The position numbers were made by a program, and so were the translations under genes. Below the pieces are notes generated by a model. That model was not told where the DNA came from, searched no databases, and worked only from the letters and a program-made list of their open reading frames with translations. From Lentisphaeria bacterium (GTDB lineage Bacteria; Verrucomicrobiota; Lentisphaeria; Victivallales; UBA1829), in contig JAFVSW010000280.1 in assembly GCA_017503545.1 (NCBI GenBank), positions 1 to 40,584 of the forward strand: a stretch of DNA of 40,584 nt. Direction: 5' to 3'. This document shows positions 25,801 to 34,380 of the stretch, piece after piece; positions within the stretch are counted from its first letter, which is position 1, and every line of letters starts with the position of its first letter.

Positions 25801-26640
25801 ATTCTGCCATTCCTGTTTGCCCATTTTGCCGTCAAGAACGATCTTTGCATCCGTGTGCGGGATGGTAACAACAGGCACAGGCAGGGAACTCATTTTCTTT
25901 TTCGGCGGAATGACTTTTTCATAAGCGGCAAGGATCTCTGTGCCGGAAAGGATGCGGTCATATATTTTGACTTCATCATATGCGGTACGATCATTTTCTT
26001 TTGTACCCCACCATGCAAATTCATCCAGTGTAAAGCTGCCGTTTTTGAATGGGAGCGGCATTTTGAAATCGGCACCGAATTTGCGCCCCATGGTTTTGGC
26101 ATTGGATTTTCCATCCACATAGAAACGCATGGAAGAGGAATCCCATACGGCATCCAGTTTATGCCATTCCCCCGGCTTCCAGTTTGCAATATTTTTGTTG
26201 ATGCTATAAATCTTTTTACCACGCTGGATGAAAAAGGAAACATATTGCCCTTCCCGCGGTTTATAAATGAGAAATGTAAAACCCGGTTCCCGGATCTGGA
26301 AAAATACTTTGTAACTTTTAGTATCCGGATACCAGTTTTCCGGCTTCACCCACAGAGAAACGGTTCCGCAGGACGGATTGAAATTATCCTTCAGGGCATA
26401 GATCACCCGTTCCGTCTTATTTTCCAGAACGACTGCATTTCTGGATGCCGCACCATTGAACATTCTCAATTGAAGATCGGCAGGGATCCCGCCGGCTTTT
26501 TTCGAGCCTTTGGCAAATGAGGCATGAGTCAGATAAGAATCAAAATCAGCGTGGAACAACAGTCCTTCTTCTGCAGCAGAACAACAGAAGGAGAAAAGAC
26601 TGACCGTAATGAAAAAGAGTATAGGTTTCATTTGCTTCAT
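22837..26640 (-). CDS. Large secreted DUF6067/GH123-like glycosidase with LamG and CBM9-like domains
   Basis: A 1267-aa protein with a signal peptide (KPILFFITVSLFSFCCSA). Residues about 25-240 form a LamG/concanavalin-like domain (GTVSLWVKPENWY, WHKLDAVWDSSSMRFYVDGK). Residues about 260-450 form a CBM9-like domain (AKIVLDGKMGKQEWQNA, DDGMEIHIHG). The C-terminal half (about 620 on) matches the DUF6067 glycosidase-like family, with ALIWLTGPECGLAWWCESD, MMFQATPAKRPPADW and a TIM-barrel segment around GGLYYDICHARSCTN. It probably hydrolyses a complex exported glycan. The ATG at 26640 is very close to the AAGG site; the ATG at 26631 has better spacing. It starts 3 bp after the prepilin-like gene, as last gene of a five-gene operon. 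Confidence 0.82.
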   Translation of the reverse strand: MKQMKPILFFITVSLFSFCCSAAEEGLLFHADFDSYLTHASFAKGSKKAGGIPADLQLRMFNGAASRNAVVLENKTERVIYALKDNFNPSCGTVSLWVKPENWYPDTKSYKVFFQIREPGFTFLIYKPREGQYVSFFIQRGKKIYSINKNIANWKPGEWHKLDAVWDSSSMRFYVDGKSNAKTMGRKFGADFKMPLPFKNGSFTLDEFAWWGTKENDRTAYDEVKIYDRILSGTEILAAYEKVIPPKKKMSSLPVPVVTIPHTDAKIVLDGKMGKQEWQNASLVSVTNQPPQIKDQKDTGAEFYLAHNGRSLFVAGRCKTPATRFSRVKRDGNLWLDDGMEIHIHGKDGKSRQYIITPSGAVYDGCDGKVQWNSSIRASSFRGKDFWSMEAELPLSEQGISGTSLKANFGCTVYKGTTPFFHSWSWLPQFVQFSSKKHAGTVILGDKKDAIRFTSLKPLEAGNLDLQLTAGKKLAVTLDIDSAQKKIREKCDGPTARFRKKLSPGSFGMLLEAKDVSGKTVYKYAFPGEVKESLTFDLLSYPAKKRFDLAVSVFLPEYKTGKAMLMDQKKILVKKVFTVRKRRANVSLPFPETLSGGKTYTVKVTLDNSPFTAEREIFIPNLAEIPMLSENDHSIPAPWSPVTVKDHTVHVLDRAYVFKTSPFPVEITSRGKKVLSAAPELVLDGKKFQWKDLKIKQKYPDHVVVTADGNIPGVRLVFRGELWFDGMYAWNMDLIPQNTRKIQNFNLTWSVPAKQAEYLMTPYYKAWKGNSMRLRYTPDEDSALIWLTGPECGLAWWCESDGNFVNATDEKQVLLTRNSQQTTVRVNMISRPAELKKTARYTMMFQATPAKRPPADWKSLETGFGHYGTNHHVNYEYATNPKADSAIRCLTTMEPVSDANMSAFIRNLKKTRNARLCIYTMPVHMASCEKEFPYLEQEWLLTPPILWNSFKDPEGKSISLVPFCPMTRVKDLYIQRTAKFLNNHPDLGGLYYDICHARSCTNPLHGCGYVDAFGKQSRRSIALGQRKYLMAIYKLHKKYNMGLLNHAHNFFYPFVHGFSDYWIPGERYFTGCSENPAYFYFEGIPLEEYQCAYNAEIRGAGIYEIIQLCRVVSLVPALAKQKKAILSREYGIRAMAPALLHNVEIMPGSWGGTLIADYRKVKKAADLANGVFHPYWTDGAVKSRTPGVYCSRYSWTGKSPYKAVLIAANSKRASQKLALDIDWKKLGIDKDQAELTNLFTRKKLSLADLQEKELKGHHFIYIGINGK

Positions 26641-26643
26641 ACC

Positions 26644-27456
26644 TTATTTTTCAGGATGGAAATATTTGTATTCCAGTTTGTAGGAATAATCCGTATCCCC
26701 GAAACGGATATGGGGATTTTTCTCATTGCTGGCATGTCCGTCAGCCCACAGAACATTGCTGGAACCTGTCCAGTTCTGAGTCACTTTTCCGCCGCCGTGC
26801 GGGGAAGCAAGATAAACAATGTAACTGTCCTTCGGATAACGGTAGGGACAGAAATAGAAATATCCGCTCCGTTTTTTTGATACAACAGTAGTACCTTCGG
26901 AAAACATAATCTTGGTAGATGCTCTTTTGATCCGTGTCATATTGAAAAGCTGATATGCCTTGTTTTCATTGGGCGCATACCCGCCGAAATATGTTCCGTT
27001 GTAAGCATAACTCAAAAGATAGGAGTTGTTGCCGGAGGAAGCCGTCAGCGGAGTAAAAAAACCGCCGGCGGGATGAGCAAGAGTCTGGAGATAACTGCAC
27101 TGTGGGTAAGCCGTCGGGCAAGCAAACGTATTGCCTTTGATCTTATAAAGTTTGTAAAGTTGATTGATCCAGGTATTGGATGCGGAATCTGCAGAATTTT
27201 TAGTCATGGATGACTTTGAAAGCGGAATGGCATAATTCTGGAAATCAGAAGAATAGGAGATACTGCCCAGTCCGATCTGTTTCTGATTATTGAGACAGTT
27301 CGCAGTATTGGCAATATCTTTGGTCCTCTGCAATGCGGGGAGAAGCATGGATGCAAGAATTGCGATGATGGCAATCACAACCAGTAATTCGATCAATGTA
27401 AAACCGTACTTGTTTCCGACCGGTGACTGTAACTTACATACAAAAAACTTTTTCAT
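26644..27456 (-). CDS. Prepilin-like secreted protein of the lyase operon
   Basis: A 270-aa protein with a 17-residue basic leader, then [20 protein letters not shown], the type IV prepilin cleavage/methylation signature. The C-terminal half has SPHGGG followed 18 residues later by WADGHA, a spaced variant of the H-X9-DG ending. It shares architecture but little mid-sequence with the prepilin-like protein at 18434. GGAG is well placed ahead of the ATG. It lies between the lyase and the large hydrolase gene with 13-bp and 3-bp gaps, so it is made together with two exported polysaccharide-active proteins. Confidence 0.92.
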   Translation of the reverse strand: MKKFFVCKLQSPVGNKYGFTLIELLVVIAIIAILASMLLPALQRTKDIANTANCLNNQKQIGLGSISYSSDFQNYAIPLSKSSMTKNSADSASNTWINQLYKLYKIKGNTFACPTAYPQCSYLQTLAHPAGGFFTPLTASSGNNSYLLSYAYNGTYFGGYAPNENKAYQLFNMTRIKRASTKIMFSEGTTVVSKKRSGYFYFCPYRYPKDSYIVYLASPHGGGKVTQNWTGSSNVLWADGHASNEKNPHIRFGDTDYSYKLEYKYFHPEK

Positions 27457-27469
27457 ACTACCAAACTCC

Positions 27470-29365
27470 TCATTTTGTTATTTTTTTGAAATCAAAATTC
27501 AGTTTCCAATTGCCGGATTTTTCAATTTCTCCGACAAGTTCAATACGCCACAATCTGCCCCAGGTCTTCTTCAATTTGGAATCCAGACGGACTTCTTCCG
27601 ATACTTCCGCGATCTTCAACCCGCTGACTTTCAAAGTGCCTTGTTTCCATTTGAGTTCAGACGCCGTGAAAGAATCCGGAGAAACGGCTGTATATAAGGA
27701 AATCTCCACTTTCTTTTTACCGGAAACTTCCGCCGTGTCAACGATCTCCACTGCTCCGGTCTGACGGTCAAGTGTAAGCACACGATTCAATTTTTTGACT
27801 CCGGCAGATACCGGATAGGCTTTACTCAGATCAACCGCAGCCGCAGAATCACCGGACAGGGTAAGAACGGATTTGTAGTTTTCCCCGAATTCCTGCGTGA
27901 CTCCGGAAAAACGCGGCGCATTATGCCCCTGCGCACCCAGATTCCAAATGTCATACCTTTGTGCACTGAAAGTCTGTGCCGTGTAAACACCTACACCCAC
28001 GTCTGCAAGCAGGGTCTTACCTTTGCGTACAAGTACAACATTACCCAGATCGTTGTGGTTGTGACTTTCTCCATTGTGACCGCCTTTGAGAGAAACAATG
28101 GTTCCTTTTTCCGGCGATTCCGTATTTTCCCGCAGGATGACAAGCCCCATATTCTGCCAGAAGTTTACCGCAGAAAAAACATCTTTGACCGGTTTTCCGG
28201 CATTCGCAGCGGCAAAAATATAAATCAGATAATAATCCAATTCACCGGACCGCCCCAATGCAGCACCTTCCATACGCCGTGCCATCGATATGAGCAAGGG
28301 ACTGTTGATCCGGCAGGATAGGTATTTCAGAAATTCAGAAGAGATTTTTACATTTTTGACGGAATCGCTGACACTCAAAAATTCCTTTCCGAAAAGGTTC
28401 ATTCCGGCAGGATATTCACACATCCGGCGCAATTTTTCATCCCGGAACATCTTTCCGCCAAGGTGAAGACGGTGATCGATCATATCCAGATGCTGAACAT
28501 ATTTACCGACAGAATGATTCCAGTAGCTGGGTCCTTCATTGCATCCGCCGTCCCCGGGATATTTTTCATAAAAACGACGGATAATGGTCAGATATTTATG
28601 AAGAAATTCCGCCTGACGTTTCGGCTGATCGTTCAGAAGATAAATCGCACAGCCGTTGAGGTTGGAAGCACACCAGGGAGTCCAATTGTTATAACCGCTG
28701 AACCACCAGGTATTTTTGTCATTGAGTTTTTCCGCCGGTTCAATAATGCGGCGCATGAGTTCCATTTTCAGACGTTTGACCAATGCAGGAGAGACCTTTG
28801 TCAATTCCGGCTCCAACAGCTCCAGAACATCCGTCAGAATCTTGCCTGTGGAAGCATTGAACAAGTCGACCTGGAAACGGGTAGGATCCGGCAGCGGATC
28901 ATCGGGCGGCAGCCATTCATGCGCAGGGAGACACCATGCAGGCTCGGAAAGGATCTGCCAGATACCTTCCACAATTTCATCTATGAAACGGCCGGAATAT
29001 TCGCAACATTCACCGATCACCATAGAAATCAATTTGTTACGTTTTAAGAAGTAAGGTTTTTCATAACTGCGTCTGTCCCCTTTGCGCTTGAATTCCATGT
29101 ACTGCCGTGCGGTCAGAAGAGGCCAGGGCTTTTTCATGTCACTTTCTGCCCTGGAAATCAATTCTTTGCGAATGGATTCCGGTAATTTATTCCACTCTTT
29201 ACGATTCGATGCAGGCGGAAAATACGGTTTGTAAGGATATTTTTTCAACCGGGAAAGAATTTCTTCCTGTGCGGGAAATTCCGTTTTCTGTACTTCCTGC
29301 TTTTCATAACCGCATACCATGGTCAAGACTCCTGTTAAAAATATGACTGATAATAATTTTTTCAT
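27470..29365 (-). CDS. Heparinase II/III-like polysaccharide lyase
   Basis: A 631-aa protein with an N-terminal export signal ([18 protein letters not shown]; the Cys is not in a canonical lipobox). An alpha-helical toroid (about 60-380; [33 protein letters not shown]) precedes the beta-sandwich with [19 protein letters not shown] and [11 protein letters not shown], the conserved histidine and substrate-site motifs of heparinase II/III-family lyases. It probably cleaves uronic-acid-containing glycans by beta-elimination. The start codon overlaps the LacI gene stop (TAATG), with GGAG inside the lacI 3' end. Confidence 0.88.
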   Translation of the reverse strand: MKKLLSVIFLTGVLTMVCGYEKQEVQKTEFPAQEEILSRLKKYPYKPYFPPASNRKEWNKLPESIRKELISRAESDMKKPWPLLTARQYMEFKRKGDRRSYEKPYFLKRNKLISMVIGECCEYSGRFIDEIVEGIWQILSEPAWCLPAHEWLPPDDPLPDPTRFQVDLFNASTGKILTDVLELLEPELTKVSPALVKRLKMELMRRIIEPAEKLNDKNTWWFSGYNNWTPWCASNLNGCAIYLLNDQPKRQAEFLHKYLTIIRRFYEKYPGDGGCNEGPSYWNHSVGKYVQHLDMIDHRLHLGGKMFRDEKLRRMCEYPAGMNLFGKEFLSVSDSVKNVKISSEFLKYLSCRINSPLLISMARRMEGAALGRSGELDYYLIYIFAAANAGKPVKDVFSAVNFWQNMGLVILRENTESPEKGTIVSLKGGHNGESHNHNDLGNVVLVRKGKTLLADVGVGVYTAQTFSAQRYDIWNLGAQGHNAPRFSGVTQEFGENYKSVLTLSGDSAAAVDLSKAYPVSAGVKKLNRVLTLDRQTGAVEIVDTAEVSGKKKVEISLYTAVSPDSFTASELKWKQGTLKVSGLKIAEVSEEVRLDSKLKKTWGRLWRIELVGEIEKSGNWKLNFDFKKITK

Positions 29366-30420
29366 TATTTTACTCCTTTTCTTATCACCTTGATCCGTTC
29401 TGCTACAGATTCCCGTACAAGTAACGATACCGGCAACAGATTTCCGGCAGCAGAACCGGTATTTTTTCCTTCTGCACTGTCAATCACAGAATCCGTCGTG
29501 ATCATACCCATTTTTTCAAAATCCTGTATAATCGTTGAAAGCATGGGAAAAGATGTTTCCGAAATCATGGAACCGCCAAATCCGATCAGAGAAAACCGAT
29601 TTGGTACCATACAGTTATTGTAAATGGCAACGTTATTCAATGCCACTGCCAGAGCGTCAGATTCACATATCACTCCATCGGCATTTTTTTTCAGCAATGA
29701 CCGGAGAATCGATGTCATATACTTCAAATCCTGTGCACGGGAATAATCAAAACACAAACTCAATGGTTTCTTCACTTCCGGATAATATTCCCGCACACCA
29801 TCTTCAAATCCCTGAAAACGACGGTGTTTGAACTCAATTTCTGATATTTTTACTTTCGAATCCGCATATACATACGCAACTTTCTTATGACCGCTTTCCC
29901 GGAGATGACGGACAGCTGAACGAACCCCGGCGGCATCATCTGTCGTAACACCGATCCCGCCCGGATTACTCAAATTCACGGTGCCGTACGGAATGTTTTC
30001 TTTTTCCAGCAATCGGACAAATGGAGTAAGCTGTTCCAACTGGAAAATATGGAAAATCACTCCGGCAACACGCCAGCCGAGAAGTTTATGGACCAGTTTT
30101 TCCGGCGAATCACCGATATGGTGAACTGTCAACGTATAACCGCGCGCATTGGCTGCTTTGATCACACCGTTCTGGATCCTTCCCATATATTCCACAGTAC
30201 CCATGTCCGAATGAACAAATGCCAGAACGTAACTGTGTTTTTTCCCGATTGATGCCGCCATCTGATTTTTATTATAGCCGAGACGTTTTGCAGCCGCCAG
30301 GATCTTCTCCCGCGTTTCCGGCCGCAGTGACTGCGCACGTGGATGATTGTTCAATACTTGGGAAACAGAACATAAATTGATCCCGGTTTCTCTGGATAAA
30401 TCTTTTAACGTTACAGCCAT
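29365..30420 (-). CDS. LacI-family transcriptional regulator
   Basis: A 351-aa protein with an N-terminal LacI helix-turn-helix (VTLKDLSRETGINLCSVSQVLNN) and hinge helix (IGKKHSYVLAF), followed by a periplasmic-binding-protein-like effector domain (AGVIFHIFQLEQL, TTDDAAGVRSAVRHLRESG, ICESDALAVALNN). AGAGGT lies ahead of the ATG. It is the second gene of the operon, so it probably represses its own promoter by binding the perfect palindrome at 32431-32450 until a degradation product of the glycan binds. This autoregulation is inferred from layout. Confidence 0.92.
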   Translation of the reverse strand: MAVTLKDLSRETGINLCSVSQVLNNHPRAQSLRPETREKILAAAKRLGYNKNQMAASIGKKHSYVLAFVHSDMGTVEYMGRIQNGVIKAANARGYTLTVHHIGDSPEKLVHKLLGWRVAGVIFHIFQLEQLTPFVRLLEKENIPYGTVNLSNPGGIGVTTDDAAGVRSAVRHLRESGHKKVAYVYADSKVKISEIEFKHRRFQGFEDGVREYYPEVKKPLSLCFDYSRAQDLKYMTSILRSLLKKNADGVICESDALAVALNNVAIYNNCMVPNRFSLIGFGGSMISETSFPMLSTIIQDFEKMGMITTDSVIDSAEGKNTGSAAGNLLPVSLLVRESVAERIKVIRKGVK

Positions 30421-30438
30421 GGAACAGACCTCTGTTAT

Positions 30439-32406
30439 TTATTCAAATTTGACAACTGCCAGACCATATCCGCAGATCCGCGGAACAGTAAAGAATACAT
30501 GATCACCTTCCTGCGTAAAAGGTATTTCTTCTTCCGCCGGTGCCATACAAACACGTTTGACTTTCTTTCCGTCAAGCCGCAAATCAAGTTTGATATTGCA
30601 TGTTTCAAACGCATCTTCCACAATCAGCATTTCTCCACGCTTTTCCGGCAGATAATTCAACAGGTGTACCATCCGGCGGTCCGCCTGATCCGAAACGATT
30701 GCACGGGCAAAAGAGGGAAATCCCGATTCCACTTTCAACAACGGATCCGCAAGCAGATGATCCATCATGGCTTTGCATACATTACGCAATTCGACCGATG
30801 CCGCTGTATTGTAGCCATCAAACAATTTCCCGGAACAATATGCCACTTGCTCCGTAAACGTGACAAACGGCAGAGTCGTCACTTTTTCCGGCGGTGTATA
30901 AAAATAGGAATATACCCCATCCCATTTCCGGTCATAATAAGGCGCAATAATCTTTCCCGCAACAACCGTATCCGGCAGAGCTGCCGTTTCCATACAATCC
31001 GAATTGACTGCCTGAGGTAATGCAGGAATGATTTTCTGCCAATCATCCGTCATAGTGAAATATGCCGGACAGAATGTTTTATCTTTTTTGAATTTGACGC
31101 CCCATTCTTTTTCAAAGCAGAATTCCGCTTTTGCGGGATCAAGTCCGGATTCGCCGGTGGCAAGGATCTTTCCGCCGGACCGGAGATGATCTTCCACTTT
31201 CTGCTGAAGTTTTCGAGTCAGAAGTATATCATCGGGAAGAACAATTACTTTGTATTTTGACCAGTCGGCTTCCGCATCGACACAATCAAACTGCATTTTC
31301 AATTCACAAAACATGCGGACAGCTGATTTTGTACTGGATGAACCGTACGGATTCGGTAAATATATTGCAAAATCAACCGGATTGACCGCATCACGATACC
31401 AGGGATCATATTGTTTCAAAGTATCATAGATTTTCTTGACCCGATCCTTGATCCCGATATAATAAATCCCGCTGGGATGGATGTGATCCCCGATATTGGG
31501 GCGCATTCCGTTGGCAAGTCCGTAGAAAAGGTCATATTCGATTGCGGCATCGGTCCGCAAAGTACCGAAATCACCCCAGGAATAAAATCTGCCGGTCATA
31601 TTGAATACAGGCTCATCTTTTACTACGGTCCGCAGATAACGTGCCTGAACAGGCAGAGCATCGTATCCCCAGGAGGGGTAAGTGGGGAGACATTCACATT
31701 CCAGATAAGAACCGTATTTCAAGTTTTCCCTGGGAGAAAGACCGAGAAAGTACAAAAGCAGATTATTTTTCCGCGGTTCCACGATTTTCGAAATATCCGA
31801 TGCCAGATCCAACGCGGAAAAACGGGCAAATTCCGCCGCATCCTGATCATTTTCCGGATCCATGCCACGCTTTCTCATTCCTTCGATACAGTGGCGGCAA
31901 TAACAGGGAAATGCGTTGAAACTGTCAAGCAGAAATCCGGAAACCGGATATTTTTCTTTGACTTCCCGGATCAGACTGAGAATATAATCACGGTATGGCG
32001 AATTGATGCACATGATCCGCGCATAAGGTGTGATCATCGATTCAAGTATTTCAGGGTGAAAAATATTGCCGTCTTTACCTATCTGACACCATTCCGGGTG
32101 GACCACACCATCTTCATTACTTAAACCACAATTCAGGTATGCAGTTACCTTGATTCCCTGCTTAATACATGCCGATACAAGATCGCCGAAATAGTCATGA
32201 CCCGGCTTGAGAGAAGGGTGGCGGATCCCGATTTTCGTATCATAATAGCAGAATCCCTGATTGCATTTTGCGTGAAAACCAACCAATTCCGCACCGGTAT
32301 CTTTTATTTGGTCAGCGAAGAAATCAGCATCGAAATTGTGACCGACATTATGGCATGCTTGCGCGGTATGATTATCGAAAAACAAAACATATTCGGGTTT
32401 TATCAT
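30439..32406 (-). CDS. Cytoplasmic GHL6/GH42-like glycoside hydrolase
   Basis: A 655-aa protein with no signal peptide. The N-terminal TIM barrel (AELVGFHAKCNQGFCYY, IKVTAYLNCGLSNEDG, VSGFLLDSFNAFPCYCRHC) fits the hypothetical glycosyl hydrolase 6 family, with the conserved C-x-C-x-x-C cluster after the LLDS strand. A beta-galactosidase trimerisation-type domain follows (YKVIVLPDDILLTRKLQQKVEDHLRSGGKILATGESG split over the flavodoxin-like fold). It probably hydrolyses oligosaccharides imported after lyase digestion; specificity cannot be read from the sequence. CAGGAG precedes the ATG. First gene of the operon and nearest to the operator. Confidence 0.82.
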   Translation of the reverse strand: MIKPEYVLFFDNHTAQACHNVGHNFDADFFADQIKDTGAELVGFHAKCNQGFCYYDTKIGIRHPSLKPGHDYFGDLVSACIKQGIKVTAYLNCGLSNEDGVVHPEWCQIGKDGNIFHPEILESMITPYARIMCINSPYRDYILSLIREVKEKYPVSGFLLDSFNAFPCYCRHCIEGMRKRGMDPENDQDAAEFARFSALDLASDISKIVEPRKNNLLLYFLGLSPRENLKYGSYLECECLPTYPSWGYDALPVQARYLRTVVKDEPVFNMTGRFYSWGDFGTLRTDAAIEYDLFYGLANGMRPNIGDHIHPSGIYYIGIKDRVKKIYDTLKQYDPWYRDAVNPVDFAIYLPNPYGSSSTKSAVRMFCELKMQFDCVDAEADWSKYKVIVLPDDILLTRKLQQKVEDHLRSGGKILATGESGLDPAKAEFCFEKEWGVKFKKDKTFCPAYFTMTDDWQKIIPALPQAVNSDCMETAALPDTVVAGKIIAPYYDRKWDGVYSYFYTPPEKVTTLPFVTFTEQVAYCSGKLFDGYNTAASVELRNVCKAMMDHLLADPLLKVESGFPSFARAIVSDQADRRMVHLLNYLPEKRGEMLIVEDAFETCNIKLDLRLDGKKVKRVCMAPAEEEIPFTQEGDHVFFTVPRICGYGLAVVKFE

Positions 32407-32430
32407 TGAAATCTCCTGAATTCAGTATTA

Positions 32431-32450
32431 ATAGCTAAACGTTTAGCTAT
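32431..32450. promoter_or_regulatory. Perfect 20-bp LacI-type operator
   Basis: ATAGCTAAACGTTTAGCTAT is an exact palindrome with the central CG typical of LacI-family sites. It begins 5 bp downstream of the predicted -10 box, so it covers the transcription start of the operon that includes the LacI gene. Confidence 0.85.
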
Positions 32451-32454
32451 GTTT

Positions 32455-32483
32455 AAAATACTGCATGGAAGATAAAAAGTCAA
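32455..32483 (-). promoter_or_regulatory. Sigma70-like promoter of the lyase operon
   Basis: Minus-strand TTGACT (complement of 32478-32483), a 17-bp spacer, and TATTTT (complement of 32455-32460), immediately upstream of the palindromic operator. Confidence 0.75.
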
Positions 32484-32585
32484 ATTTTTTTTTCAATAAA
32501 AAATAGAATTAATCGGGTACTTCGGTATAATTTTTGCAAAAAACGCCTGTAAGAGTGCCGCAGATTGAAAAAATTATGAATTATT

Positions 32586-32875
32586 GCCTCTTCGACGTTT
32601 TGTTCCATAAAATCAAATCTTATTTGAGTTTAATATTCTCTGAAGTTTATGCCTTTTCGATTTTAAATACTCTCGGATTTATATACGAAAAGAGCGCAAC
32701 GTCCGAATAAGCAACGATGAATCTGAAACCAGTGCCGTGCCGTTGGCACTGTTTTTAGATTTATCTCTGCATTTACGGAAAGATTAGTTTTATGTGCGCC
32801 ATCGGACTTTTTCAAATCCGTCTTTCAATTTTCTTCTATTTTCTGTTCAGTTCTGGCACAAACCGTCGAAGAACC
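32586..32875 (+). repeat. Interspersed repeat family 2, copy D (long)
   Basis: About 290 bp bounded by GCCTCTTCGACGTTTTGTTCC and, inverted, by GGCACAAACCGTCGAAGAACC, which agree at most positions. The interior has no open frame of note but includes a hairpin AGTGCC/GGCACT followed by TTTTT (around 32732-32756). The left 43 bp match copies E and B. Confidence 0.75.
32731..32758 (+). terminator. Terminator-like hairpin inside repeat copy D
   Basis: CAGTGCC and GGCACTG pair around an 8-nt loop and are followed by TTTTTAG. No plus-strand gene ends nearby, so it may simply be part of the repeat. Confidence 0.45.
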
Positions 32876-32906
32876 TTTTTTTTATGATGGCGGTGATTTG
32901 TTTCTA

Positions 32907-33047
32907 TCACTTCCGGTTGAAAGTCAGCGTTTCCAGCAATACCGGTCCGGCGGCGCTGAGAACATCATAAACTTTGATCGTGATCGCTTGATCGCTTACC
33001 GCACATTGCAGGACCGTTCGGATAATATACTGGTGATACCATAGCAT
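32907..33047 (-). pseudogene. Gene remnant: C-terminal piece of a beta-rich domain
   Basis: A 46-codon minus-strand frame with protein-like composition (CAVSDQAITIKVYDVLSAAG, then a segment ending LTFNRK) and a TGA stop. It reads like the last strands of a beta-sandwich or carbohydrate-binding domain rather than a complete protein. There is no ribosome site, and its upstream part is missing. It lies about 30 bp beyond repeat copy D. The 33048-33250 stretch beyond it is AT-rich and holds nothing else I can name. Confidence 0.35.
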
Positions 33048-33251
33048 TGATTTGCTTAAAAGAAATAAAATATCAGAAATATTCCATAATTTTCAAAAAT
33101 AGAGCATTTGAAAGACCATAATCAAGTATGTTGCCTTGTCCGGCAAAGGGAATCCGCCAGAGGAATATATCAGAGTATGATTCTTATTTTGAGGGGGTGA
33201 AGAAGTGACTTATTTTATATATTTTTCGTCTTTTTTTATATTAAAAAAATC

Positions 33252-33279
33252 TTGCAAAACAATATAGAATCATTATATT
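33252..33279 (+). promoter_or_regulatory. Sigma70-like promoter of the GH113-like operon
   Basis: TTGCAA (33252-33257), a 16-bp spacer and TATATT (33274-33279), about 38 bp ahead of the start codon at 33317. Confidence 0.45.
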
Positions 33280-33316
33280 AATGTTGCAGTTACTTTACAA
33301 AACAAGGAGTATTGTT

Positions 33317-34378
33317 ATGGATCATAAAATTTCAGCCCCGGAACGGTTCGCTGCAAATCCGCTTTTTACAGGATTGCAATGCGGCATGAACTTCGGTGCC
33401 GGTGCCGGACGCGGATATTATTCCCATCCCGACGTTTTACAGCAGCCGGAATTGATGAAGCAATTGGGTGTCAATCTGGTTGTGCTTGATACAACGATTT
33501 GCCAGGAAAACTATTATTCCCGCAAAATGTTTCTGGATTTCACCCGTACTCCGGGCGAAGTCGAACTGGCAGATATCATCAAAAAATTTCATGCACAGGG
33601 GATCCGCGTGATCCTGCGTCCGAACTTGATCTCCCTTGACGGTATCTGGAAAAGCCGGATCTTTTTCCGTGAAGACCATCAGATCCAGGAAGTGAACAGC
33701 ACGTTTCAGAACGAATGGATCCAGTCTTATTTTGCATGTTTGAGCTATTATGCTGATTTTGCGGAAGCACAGAAAGTCGATGCGTTGCTGCTGGGGTCTA
33801 CAACATTTTATCTGGAAATCAAAGATGATCCCTGGATCAATGCCATCCGCGCCGTGCGGGAACGGTATTCCGGTCCGATTTCTTATGAATTGTTCCCGGA
33901 TTCCTTTTTCCATTTGCTGAACTGGTATAAAGAACTGGATTTCCTTTCCGTCAGTTTCTTCCCTTTCATGCCGCAGGAAAATGCGGTAACAACGGAACAG
34001 ATGATTGCGGCGTTTCAACCGGGCGTGGAAAGTATTCAGAAACTTTCCACTCAATTGGGGGGAAAGCCGCTCCTTCTGACCTCCACCGGCGCACCATCGC
34101 TCCGCAATCATATCCATTGTCCTTATTCCTTTTCCAATGGTGTTTATTACGATAAAGACTGGCGCACATACCGTTATGTTCCCGGAACAGAAGCCGATCC
34201 TGCGGAACAGGCGCAATACCTGGATGCTATGCTCCGTTCTTTCTCCAAAGTGCCGCAATGGATGGGATTATGTTGGTGGAAATGGGATGAAACATCCTCG
34301 TTTTCTCTTGCCGGGAAAACGGCAGAAAAGATTTATGTTGATTGGGCTGAAAATGCAACGAATAAAGGAGATAATTGA
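33317..34378 (+). CDS. GH113-like TIM-barrel protein lacking both predicted catalytic glutamates
   Basis: The frame opens at 33281, but the ATG at 33317 with AAGGAG upstream is the real start (353 aa). It shares the full-length pattern of the next gene: GMNFG...RGYYS near the N-terminus, RVILRPNLISLDGIW, a strand ending LLLGSTTF, RYSGPISYE, LDFLSVSFFP and WWKWDET near the C-terminus, which resembles GH113 beta-mannanase-type barrels. At the positions where the neighbour has GAEY and TEIG (Glu163, Glu268), this protein has GSTT (Thr162) and TSTG (Ser256), so both predicted catalytic acids are gone. It may bind substrate or partner the active paralogue. No signal peptide, so cytoplasmic. Confidence 0.8.
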   Translation: MDHKISAPERFAANPLFTGLQCGMNFGAGAGRGYYSHPDVLQQPELMKQLGVNLVVLDTTICQENYYSRKMFLDFTRTPGEVELADIIKKFHAQGIRVILRPNLISLDGIWKSRIFFREDHQIQEVNSTFQNEWIQSYFACLSYYADFAEAQKVDALLLGSTTFYLEIKDDPWINAIRAVRERYSGPISYELFPDSFFHLLNWYKELDFLSVSFFPFMPQENAVTTEQMIAAFQPGVESIQKLSTQLGGKPLLLTSTGAPSLRNHIHCPYSFSNGVYYDKDWRTYRYVPGTEADPAEQAQYLDAMLRSFSKVPQWMGLCWWKWDETSSFSLAGKTAEKIYVDWAENATNKGDN

Positions 34379-34380
34379 TC

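Noticed and set aside
33124-33168. A short segment resembling the region near 22755-22790 in inverted orientation (GTCCGGCAAAGGGAAT-like)
   Set aside because: Only about 20 bp of similarity with mismatches; too short to call a third repeat family without more copies.
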